5,372 nucleotides of DNA from Blastocatellia bacterium (lineage in GTDB: Bacteria > Acidobacteriota > Blastocatellia > Chloracidobacteriales > JADJPF01), in assembly GCA_016789295.1 (NCBI GenBank), contig JAEUQL010000289.1, positions 1 through 5,372 on the forward strand, given 5' to 3'. The position numbers were made by a program, and so were the translations under genes. The notes beneath the pieces were generated by a model. That model did no database searches. It worked only from the letters and a program-made list of their open reading frames with translations, and was not told the DNA's origin. How positions within the stretch are numbered: the first letter of the stretch is position 1; the number at the start of each line of letters is the position of its first letter. Shown one piece after another: positions 1 to 5,206 of this stretch.

Positions 1-737
1 CCAGCCAAAAAGATACCCTGAGCATCTACATTGGAAGCTGCAAGTCTGGCAAATATCTTGGGAATATTTCCACCACCAACCCAACCAGCATTGATAAAAA
101 CGGTAAATTTGTCTGGAATAAGACCAAGCTCTGTTCTTACCTCTTCGGGTGAAACAGTCTCCATAGCTTGTTGAAATTTTGGGTGTATGGGCATTCCACA
201 GATGCGTATCTTTTCAGGGTTCACACCATAGCTTATAAGTTCTTGCCGAGCTTGCTCGTGAGCTACCAAATAGAGGCTGACGTGTTCACTTGCCCAGCCT
301 TTCCAGGAATTGCCACAAGGATCAGTAACTACAGTCACCAATGGGACACGATCAAGTAGGTTCAACTCTTGTAAGATTCTTACGATACTGTGCTGCACCA
401 TTGGATGTACCGAAACTATCATGTTTGGACAACAACGATCTAGAAGCTGCTCAAGGTACTTTCTAGAGAAGCGATAGAAAGATTTGTCTGGACCTACTTT
501 ATTTATAAGCCAATGATAGTGTTTGACATAAGACTGATAGTATCTGAGAAGAAAATTGTAGAGTGTGACGCTCTGTCTTGCCAAAAAACTTGACTCTTCA
601 ATTACTTTAGAGATGTGAATAAGTAATGGAAGTTTCTCCACAAATAAGCCTAACCCTGCTTCTATCGCTCGTGCTGCTGAAGTATGACCGCCACCTGTGT
701 CAGAAGTAAGTATCAGAATACGTTTCTTATCAGCCAT
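1..737 (-). CDS. GT28-family glycosyltransferase, MGDG synthase / UgtP-like (3' end cut off)
   Basis: I translated this by hand from the reverse strand: ATG at 735-737, then 245 codons open to the window edge, so the C-terminus is missing. The N-terminus carries the glycosyl-lipid synthase signature SDTGGGH (residues 12-18). It is followed by HPMVQHS (111-117), VTDP (137-140), GMPIHPKF (181-188) and a glycine loop NAGWVGGG (216-223) that opens the second Rossmann domain. This order matches monogalactosyldiacylglycerol synthases and processive diacylglycerol glucosyltransferases, which move a sugar from a UDP-sugar onto a membrane lipid and are related to MurG. No signal peptide or transmembrane helix is seen, which fits a peripheral membrane enzyme. 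The start is supported by AAAGGACGG just upstream. The gene follows the aldo/keto reductase on the same strand with a 97-bp gap. Family assignment is firm. Donor and acceptor are inference, because much of the donor-binding domain lies outside the window. Confidence 0.86.
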   Translation of the reverse strand, partial: MADKKRILILTSDTGGGHTSAARAIEAGLGLFVEKLPLLIHISKVIEESSFLARQSVTLYNFLLRYYQSYVKHYHWLINKVGPDKSFYRFSRKYLEQLLDRCCPNMIVSVHPMVQHSIVRILQELNLLDRVPLVTVVTDPCGNSWKGWASEHVSLYLVAHEQARQELISYGVNPEKIRICGMPIHPKFQQAMETVSPEEVRTELGLIPDKFTVFINAGWVGGGNIPKIFARLAASNVDAQGIFLA

Positions 738-745
738 TAGCCGTC

Positions 746-763
746 CTTTTCAACTGTGAAAAG
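746..763 (-). promoter_or_regulatory. hairpin abutting the glycosyltransferase ribosome-binding site
   Basis: On the minus strand CTTTTCA, a 4-nt loop and TGAAAAG form a perfect 7-bp stem. Its right arm runs into the Shine-Dalgarno (AAAGGACGG) of the glycosyltransferase. A competing 6-bp stem is possible between 750-755 and 762-767 (TCAACT/AGTTGA). Such a structure could modulate ribosome access. It is AT-rich and short, so it may also be chance. Confidence 0.25.
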
Positions 764-776
764 TTGAGTTTTATAT

Positions 777-813
777 CTTATAGTTTGCATGTTGCAGCTT
801 ACCACAATAAGCT
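777..813 (-). promoter_or_regulatory. weak promoter candidate and inverted repeat before the glycosyltransferase
   Basis: A perfect 6-bp inverted repeat, AGCTTA at 796-801 and TAAGCT at 808-813, flanks a 6-nt loop. Read on the minus strand the loop is TTGTGG, which is also the best -35-like hexamer, 19 bp before TATAAG (777-782). A second AT-rich hexamer, TATAAA, lies at 770-775. The wide spacer and poor -35 make the promoter doubtful. Alternatively the repeat is an operator or a processing hairpin within an aldo/keto reductase-glycosyltransferase transcript. Confidence 0.22.
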
Positions 814-833
814 ACTATCTTAGAATCTTGAAA

Positions 834-849
834 ACTAGTTTTTACTAGT
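834..849 (-). terminator. small hairpin over the aldo/keto reductase stop codon (possible weak terminator)
   Basis: Two copies of ACTAGT (834-839 and 844-849), separated by four T on the plus strand, can form a 6-bp stem. On the minus strand the right arm contains the TAG stop codon and is followed by TTTTC. The stem is short and AT-rich, so termination would be partial at best and read-through into the glycosyltransferase is plausible. The 12-bp palindrome AAAACTAGTTTT (831-842) overlaps it. Confidence 0.2.
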
Positions 850-1947
850 GAAAAGTCCCAAAAATTCTTCTGTCTGCATTGGAGAGATAGTTGCCACCTG
901 CATATTCTCTTCAACGTGTATCTGGCGACTCATTCCTACCAGACCAGAAGCAACTCCTGGTGTAGAACGGGTAAACTGTATGGCTCTTTGCGCATCGGTC
1001 TTTAACCCTTTTATGTCGTTGCGCAGATCTTCTGGTAGGTTCTTAGAAAGCTTTGCCTGAAAAATAGAGGCCGAACAGACCACATTAACACCATAATGGG
1101 TTGCAGCTTCAAGTGTTGAAACCATATCTTCATCTACCAACTGGTTCTCAAAAACAAAAGCTTCAGGCATAGCCAAGTTGTAAGGCAGTTGTAAGAAACG
1201 GAAGTGATGGTCTTCACCAGCTACCTCTCTGGCAATAGATACTAGATCCGACAGGCTGAGGTAGTCTGAATGTCCTGGATCTACCCTGTAACCATTCCAG
1301 GTGGCTGTACCATAGTAGTTTATTTTTCCATCGGCTACATTGCGTTCAAGCAATTCAAAAGCAGCTTCTATTCTGGAGTTGAACTGGGAGCGACTAACTT
1401 CGCTCAGTTGAGTCTCAGGATTGTGTAGATAGTAGATATCGATGGTTCCAAGACCCAAATTCTCAAGACTGGAATCGATCTGATCTTGTAAATAAGACGG
1501 TGTCATACAGTGACAGCCTGCTACTACATCTGAAGGGCTTATTAGACCACTCTTAATAAACCTCTCTTGAAAATACTTGCTAGGATTTATAGGTGGTTGA
1601 CCATCAAAAGGAATAAATCCACCTTTAGTTGCTACTACTACTTCCTGACGCTGCAACTTTGACTCACTAAACAACTCTTTTAGTGCAGCACCTATAGCTC
1701 TTTCACTGCGTTGGCAACGATAATTAATAGCAGCATCAATGAAGTTACACCCAAGTTCCAGTGCACGTATCACAGCATTTTTATAAGAAAGATCCGTTGC
1801 ATCATCGTGATTACCTAGATAAGTACCAAGCCCTATGGAAGAGACCATCAGGCTTTGTGCTTTACGAAAATGGCTTGGAGCCACTTTTGTCATACGCTTT
1901 ACGTATCTTTGTGTTCCTTCAGCAGTTGCAGATCCCGTAGTCTTCAT
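835..1947 (-). CDS. aldo/keto reductase family oxidoreductase
   Basis: This 370-residue protein has a complete aldo/keto reductase layout: a (beta/alpha)8 barrel that uses NADPH to reduce carbonyl substrates. The catalytic tetrad is readable as D71 and Y76 in FIDAAINY, K108 in VVVATKGG, and H175 in IYYLHNPE. The N-terminal barrel entry is SIGLGTYLG (37-45). Probable cofactor-phosphate contacts are around SASIFQAKL (292-300) and GLVGMSRQIHVEENM (335-349). It is longer than the usual 280-330 residues because of an N-terminal lead of about 35 residues and an insert at about 111-150 containing GCHCMTP. I associate both with a long-form subgroup, so the first ATG is probably right. GGAAGGA lies 10 nt before that ATG. 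It is transcribed away from the phosphatase-malQ pair and toward the glycosyltransferase. The substrate cannot be inferred; a link to lipid or sugar chemistry rests only on its neighbour. Confidence 0.94.
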   Translation of the reverse strand: MKTTGSATAEGTQRYVKRMTKVAPSHFRKAQSLMVSSIGLGTYLGNHDDATDLSYKNAVIRALELGCNFIDAAINYRCQRSERAIGAALKELFSESKLQRQEVVVATKGGFIPFDGQPPINPSKYFQERFIKSGLISPSDVVAGCHCMTPSYLQDQIDSSLENLGLGTIDIYYLHNPETQLSEVSRSQFNSRIEAAFELLERNVADGKINYYGTATWNGYRVDPGHSDYLSLSDLVSIAREVAGEDHHFRFLQLPYNLAMPEAFVFENQLVDEDMVSTLEAATHYGVNVVCSASIFQAKLSKNLPEDLRNDIKGLKTDAQRAIQFTRSTPGVASGLVGMSRQIHVEENMQVATISPMQTEEFLGLFTSKN

Positions 1948-1996
1948 AAGAGTCTATTCCTTCCCACAAGAAACCATCAGAACTTTGCCTGGCCAG

Positions 1997-2025
1997 ATTT
2001 TGAAGATACTTTACAGCACTGTCAA
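1997..2025 (-). promoter_or_regulatory. sigma70-like promoter candidate for the aldo/keto reductase
   Basis: On the minus strand a perfect -35 box TTGACA (2020-2025) is followed after exactly 17 bp by CAAAAT (1997-2002), a 4/6 match to the -10 consensus. Transcription would begin near 1990 and give a leader of roughly 43 nt that contains the GGAAGGA ribosome-binding site. The perfect -35 and ideal spacing make it credible; the weak -10 suggests modest or activated expression. Confidence 0.48.
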
Positions 2026-2047
2026 TCTACAGTCACCTCCAGAACTC

Positions 2048-2078
2048 TTGCACGTAACTTCCCAGCTTCTGCTATCAT
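2048..2078 (+). promoter_or_regulatory. extended -10 promoter candidate for the phosphatase-malQ pair
   Basis: TATCAT at 2073-2078 is a 5/6 match to the -10 consensus and is preceded by TGC (2070-2072), the extended -10 signature. A -35-like TTGCAC (2048-2053) lies 19 bp upstream, slightly too far, which an extended -10 can tolerate. Predicted transcription starts near 2085, leaving a leader of about 27 nt before the phosphatase ATG. The -35 box is about 22 bp from that of the divergent reductase promoter, so the two could share regulation. Confidence 0.38.
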
Positions 2079-2111
2079 ATCGGGTTAAAAAATGATCTGT
2101 TATATAAAAAA

Positions 2112-3353
2112 ATGAGTTCAAGTGCAAAAATACCTACTATTGCCGTAGAAATTGCTGCGTGTAGTGATGCTGGGCTTGTAAGACCAAGTAATGAAGACGC
2201 CGTCTTAATAACTGACCTCAACACTGGTCAAGACCTCAGTTTTTCCCACATTGCTGAATACTCTATTGCTGGGATCTCTGTACTGCTTGTTGTCTCTGAT
2301 GGAATGGGCGGCCAAGTTGCAGGAGAGATCGCCAGTAGTCTTGCAACTACTACTTTGCGAGACTCGCTCATCAGACTCTCCAGAAGACTTAAGCCTTATG
2401 ACAGACTTGTTCAGGCTGTTGAAGAGGTCAACTACAGGGTTTATAAAGAAAGCCAACGACATCCAGAGTACAAAGGTATGGGAGCAACACTTACTGCCGC
2501 CCTTCTTGAAGGTGAACGAGTCTACATAGCAGAAGTTGGAGATAGTCGAGGCTACTTGATCAGGAACGACAGAATAAAGCAGCTTACTACTGACCAATCG
2601 TTGCTGAATCTATTTGTCTCGCGAGGTCTTCTAACAGCAGAAGAAGCAGAACAATCGACCAACAGAGGCGTACTGCTTCAAGCTATTGGTGTAAAAGAAG
2701 AGATACAAGTAGCTGTTAGCTCTTTCCCACTTCAAAATGGAGATCAACTACTGCTATGTAGTGATGGGCTTTCCAACACCATATCTTCACAGGAAATGCT
2801 ACGGTTTGTTCTCGACAATAGCCGTACCGATATAGCCTGCCAAGCGATGGTGCAAGCAGCCAACAATCGTGGTGGAGATGACAACATTACTGCTCTAGTT
2901 GCAAAGTTCAAAAGCGACTATCTCCCATCTAATACACTTTCAGATAAGATTACTACAACTATTCAAGCACTCTCGACATTCGATCCCGACCGACAGAAGT
3001 CCAAAAGACGTACAATGCCTCTCTCTTCTGTAAGTCCAAATATTACTTCTTCAGAAACTGTTCTTCCTAAAACTACTGTTGGACGAACACCACAACGCAC
3101 ACTCAATGAATATGAGAAACGTGGAGAAATAAAAGCAGAGTTTGAAAGAATGATATTTCACCTAGACAAAGCCATCAGCTCTGCACAAACACAAATGGCC
3201 AATATGAGATCGGCATCTGATTGGCTGCAACAAGCAGGAACAATAGACAAAAGATTGACCGAAATTTTTTCCAGTCTAAGAGAAGCTTCCAAGAACTTGG
3301 AACAGACCAAAGAGAAAATCATCGAAGTAAAAGAAAAGTTTAAAGGAAAATAA
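2112..3353 (+). CDS. PP2C-family (PPM) Ser/Thr protein phosphatase with C-terminal coiled-coil tail
   Basis: This 413-residue protein begins with a full bacterial PP2C domain (about 10-266), a metal-dependent phosphatase that removes phosphate from Ser/Thr and usually opposes a Hanks-type kinase. Visible motifs are SDAGLVRPSNED (18-29), with R24 as phosphate contact and D29 as metal ligand; SDGMGG (62-67); GMGAT (122-126); GDSRGYLI (143-150); D161 in TTDQS; CSDGL (216-220); and GGDDNIT (254-260). All expected metal-binding aspartates are present, so it should be active. The residue after D161 is Gln, where His is usual. Stand-alone enzymes of this type end near 240-260 residues. Here a Ser/Thr-rich linker (about 270-330) and a charged helical segment (about 333-411, heptad-like Leu/Ile from 382) follow. 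No membrane segment is seen. The start has no clear Shine-Dalgarno and follows a run of A, but the SDxGxxR motif so near the N-terminus supports it. malQ follows after 14 bp. Confidence 0.95.
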   Translation: MSSSAKIPTIAVEIAACSDAGLVRPSNEDAVLITDLNTGQDLSFSHIAEYSIAGISVLLVVSDGMGGQVAGEIASSLATTTLRDSLIRLSRRLKPYDRLVQAVEEVNYRVYKESQRHPEYKGMGATLTAALLEGERVYIAEVGDSRGYLIRNDRIKQLTTDQSLLNLFVSRGLLTAEEAEQSTNRGVLLQAIGVKEEIQVAVSSFPLQNGDQLLLCSDGLSNTISSQEMLRFVLDNSRTDIACQAMVQAANNRGGDDNITALVAKFKSDYLPSNTLSDKITTTIQALSTFDPDRQKSKRRTMPLSSVSPNITSSETVLPKTTVGRTPQRTLNEYEKRGEIKAEFERMIFHLDKAISSAQTQMANMRSASDWLQQAGTIDKRLTEIFSSLREASKNLEQTKEKIIEVKEKFKGK

Positions 3354-3355
3354 AG

Positions 3356-3362
3356 AAGGAGG
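3356..3362 (+). promoter_or_regulatory. strong ribosome-binding site that fixes the malQ GTG start
   Basis: AAGGAGG, followed by T, is a near-perfect match to the 16S anti-Shine-Dalgarno. It lies 5 nt before GTG at 3368-3370 and only 2 nt after the phosphatase stop codon. It settles the GTG as the malQ start. It contrasts with the apparently absent ribosome-binding site of the phosphatase, so the second gene of the pair may be translated more strongly than the first. Confidence 0.85.
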
Positions 3363-3367
3363 TACCA

Positions 3368-4906
3368 GTGACCTTTTCTAGATCTAGCGGCATTCTTCTA
3401 CATCCAACATCACTTCCAGGGCCTTTTGGCATCGGAGATCTGGGTGAAGAAGCTTACAAATTTGTTGATTTTCTGGCTAAAAGTGGCCAGTCTTTCTGGC
3501 AAGTCCTGCCTCTTGGCCCTACTGGCTATGGTGACTCGCCTTATCAATGCTTTTCGGCTGTAGCTGGCAATCCGCTCCTTGTGAATCCAGAATTTCTGGT
3601 AGGTGATGGGCTTTTAGCAGAAACTGACCTTAAAGACTCTCCAAATTTCCCTGTTGAACGGATAGATTTTGGCTCCGTTATTGACTATAAAACTAGGCTG
3701 CTAACAAAAGCCTATGAAAATTTTAAGAAAGCAGTCAATAATCCATTAAAAGAACTCTTTCAGGTCTTCTGTAAAAATACTGCCTCATGGCTTGATGGCT
3801 ATGCACTCTTTCGCACACTCAAAGATGCTCACAATGGTGCTGCCTGGTGTGACTGGCCAAAATCTCTAGCAACTCGCGAACCAGCAGCTATTGCTGAAGT
3901 TGAGCAACAGATGCAGAGCCAGATTGAAGCACATAAGTTCTTCCAGTTTCTCTTTTTTAAGCAATGGCTTCTGCTTAAAGAATATACAAATCAAAGAGGA
4001 ATCAAAATAATAGGCGACATACCTATATTTGTTGCTTATGACTCTTCTGATGTTTGGCTTAATGCTCAATTCTTCAAACTTAATAGCGAAGGTAAACCAA
4101 CTGTTGTAGCAGGAGTTCCACCTGACTTTTTTAGTAAGACAGGTCAGCTTTGGGGTAATCCTATATACGATTGGGAAAAGATGGCACAAAATAGCTTCAA
4201 ATGGTGGATAGACCGCGTCAGCATGATGCTCAAAATGGTTGATGTAGTCAGATTTGACCACTTTAGAGGCTTTGCAGCCTGCTGGGAGATTCCTGCAGGA
4301 GATCCAACTGCAGAGAATGGAAAATGGGTGGAAGTACCTGGTAGAGAACTTTTCTTGAAGATTCAAGAAGCTTTGGGCGACCTTCCTATCATTGCTGAAG
4401 ACCTTGGCGTGATTACTCCAGATGTTGAAGCATTACGAGACGACTTTGCTTTTCCTGGAATGAGAATACTTCAATTTGCTTTCAATAGCGATTCCTCTAG
4501 CATAGACTTACCCCATAATTATACCAAAAATTCTGTTGTTTATACTGGAACCCACGACAACGATACTACTGCTGGATGGTTTGAGACCACTGCCGCAGAA
4601 GGAGTTAGTGCTGCTGTGAAACGTGCCCGGAAATATTGCCTGGAATATCTCAATACAGACGGCAAAGAGATACATTGGGACTTTATTCGTGCTGCATATG
4701 CTTCTGTGTCAGATATAGCCATAGTTCCAGCACAAGATATCTTAGGGTTAGGCTCAGATGCTCGTATGAATCTTCCAGCAAGCCAGCAAGGTAACTGGAA
4801 CTGGAGGATGATCTCAGGAAGCCTCACTACTCAACTGGCTGAAAAACTGGCTGCAATGGGAACAATCTATGGACGTACTCCAACACTGAAGAATAAAACT
4901 TTATAA
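3368..4906 (+). CDS. malQ: 4-alpha-glucanotransferase (amylomaltase, GH77)
   Basis: This enzyme transfers alpha-1,4-glucan segments between maltooligosaccharides in the cytoplasm (disproportionation), in maltodextrin, glycogen or starch turnover. The 512-residue length is typical of the compact bacterial and plant D-enzyme type, with no long N-terminal extension. Family signatures run in order: SSGILLHPTSLPGPFGIGDLG (6-26), WQVLPLGPTGYGDSPYQ (44-60), GDIPIFVAYDSSDVW (216-230), VAGVPPDFFSKTGQLWGNP (247-265), and VVRFDHFRGF (293-302) with nucleophile D297. These are followed by IIAEDLG (341-347) with acid/base E344, YTGTHDND (392-399) with the third acidic residue D397, and DARMNLPASQQGNWNWR (464-480). 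All catalytic positions are intact. Translation starts at GTG, supported by AAGGAGG 5 nt upstream. It is the second gene of a tight pair with the PP2C phosphatase and is followed by a long hairpin. Identification is secure; whether the phosphatase regulates it is inference. Confidence 0.97.
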   Translation: MTFSRSSGILLHPTSLPGPFGIGDLGEEAYKFVDFLAKSGQSFWQVLPLGPTGYGDSPYQCFSAVAGNPLLVNPEFLVGDGLLAETDLKDSPNFPVERIDFGSVIDYKTRLLTKAYENFKKAVNNPLKELFQVFCKNTASWLDGYALFRTLKDAHNGAAWCDWPKSLATREPAAIAEVEQQMQSQIEAHKFFQFLFFKQWLLLKEYTNQRGIKIIGDIPIFVAYDSSDVWLNAQFFKLNSEGKPTVVAGVPPDFFSKTGQLWGNPIYDWEKMAQNSFKWWIDRVSMMLKMVDVVRFDHFRGFAACWEIPAGDPTAENGKWVEVPGRELFLKIQEALGDLPIIAEDLGVITPDVEALRDDFAFPGMRILQFAFNSDSSSIDLPHNYTKNSVVYTGTHDNDTTAGWFETTAAEGVSAAVKRARKYCLEYLNTDGKEIHWDFIRAAYASVSDIAIVPAQDILGLGSDARMNLPASQQGNWNWRMISGSLTTQLAEKLAAMGTIYGRTPTLKNKTL

Positions 4907-4965
4907 AAGAGTTAGTGACAGTGCAACAAGTAGTATCAACTACTTGCTGCACTATAACGCTCTTT
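4906..4965 (+). terminator. long imperfect hairpin after malQ, probable transcript end
   Basis: The core is GTGCA-A-CAAGTAGT (4921-4934), a 4-nt loop ATCA, and ACTACTTG-C-TGCAC (4939-4952): 13 pairs with a single A/C mismatch. An outer 6-bp stem AAAGAG (4906-4911) with CTCTTT (4960-4965) encloses it, with loosely pairing sequence in between. It begins at the last base of the malQ stop codon, the place for a terminator. The U tract is only TTT followed by A, so classic intrinsic termination would be weak. It could equally stabilise the 3' end, or be a protein-binding palindrome that insulates the CRISPR locus from malQ read-through. Confidence 0.45.
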
Positions 4966-4986
4966 AAAACCTTCACCAACACAAAC

Positions 4987-5030
4987 ATATCAAGTCCCCA
5001 TTTGATATATGGAAAGATGGCGAGTATAAA
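4987..5030 (+). promoter_or_regulatory. CRISPR leader promoter with inverted repeat over its -35 box
   Basis: TTGATA (5002-5007, 5/6 match) and TATAAA (5025-5030, 5/6 match) are separated by exactly 17 bp, the best-spaced plus-strand promoter in the window. Transcription would start near 5037, about 23 nt before the first CRISPR repeat, and would read the repeats in the direction that leaves ATTGAAAC at their 3' ends. The -35 box lies in the right arm of the inverted repeat ATATCAA (4987-4993) / TTGATAT (5002-5008), so a protein bound there could control the promoter. The AT-rich stretch 4966-5059 is therefore the probable leader. Confidence 0.52.
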
Positions 5031-5059
5031 ACATAAAGATTTAAGAAATCAAGATTCTA

Positions 5060-5155
5060 GTCTTAATCGAACCAATGTGGAATTGAAACTCTCCAAGTAA
5101 AGCAATTACAAACTCTGGTTTATAGGTCTTAGTCGAACCAATGTGGAATTGAAAC
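5060..5155 (+). CRISPR. two-repeat, one-spacer CRISPR mini-array
   Basis: Two 30-bp repeats occupy 5060-5089 and 5126-5155 and enclose a 36-bp spacer (5090-5125). Both read GTCTTA-A/G-TCGAACCA and end in ATGTGGAATTGAAAC; the only difference is position 7, A in the first copy and G in the second. The length, the weak internal pairing (CCA/TGG) and the ATTGAAAC end are those of Cas6-processed repeats common in type I-B and type III systems, where the last 8 nt become the crRNA 5' tag. This sets transcription on the plus strand, which agrees with the promoter upstream. The bases after the second repeat show no third copy, so 5156 onward is the trailer or an unclosed spacer. No cas gene is in the window. 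A dispersed repeat unrelated to CRISPR is possible but unlikely given the spacing and the ending. Confidence 0.85.
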
Positions 5156-5183
5156 TTCAATCTTTTCAGTCAACTTGTGGGGG

Positions 5184-5206
5184 TGTTCAGTTAAAAAAGC
5201 TGAATA
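5184..5206 (+). repeat. small hairpin just past the CRISPR array
   Basis: TGTTCAGTT (5184-5192) can pair with AGCTGAATA (5198-5206) around a loop of five A. This gives a 9-bp stem that includes two G-U pairs. It lies 28 nt after the second repeat and could mark the end of the array transcript, but no U tract follows. It is recorded as a structure of unknown role. Confidence 0.28.

Noticed and set aside
168..359. 63-codon plus-strand frame
   Set aside because: It is the antisense shadow of the glycosyltransferase, whose motifs are unambiguous on the minus strand.
848..1060. 70-codon plus-strand frame opposite the reductase 3' end
   Set aside because: It is fully antisense to the aldo/keto reductase with no start-site support.
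1835..2095. Plus-strand frames of 86 and 77 codons across the reductase 5' end and the intergenic region
   Set aside because: They overlap a well-supported gene antisense, contain both promoter candidates, and encode no recognisable domain.
2205..2597. 130-codon minus-strand frame and the 92-codon plus-strand frame within the phosphatase
   Set aside because: Both lie inside the PP2C catalytic domain coding region and show no domain of their own.
3866..4827. Minus-strand frames of 166 and 95 codons inside malQ
   Set aside because: They are shadows of the conserved malQ catalytic region, with no ribosome-binding site and low-quality composition.
4915..5100. 61-codon plus-strand frame after malQ
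   Set aside because: It runs through the hairpin, the leader promoter and the first CRISPR repeat, has no ribosome-binding site, and shows no protein-like pattern.
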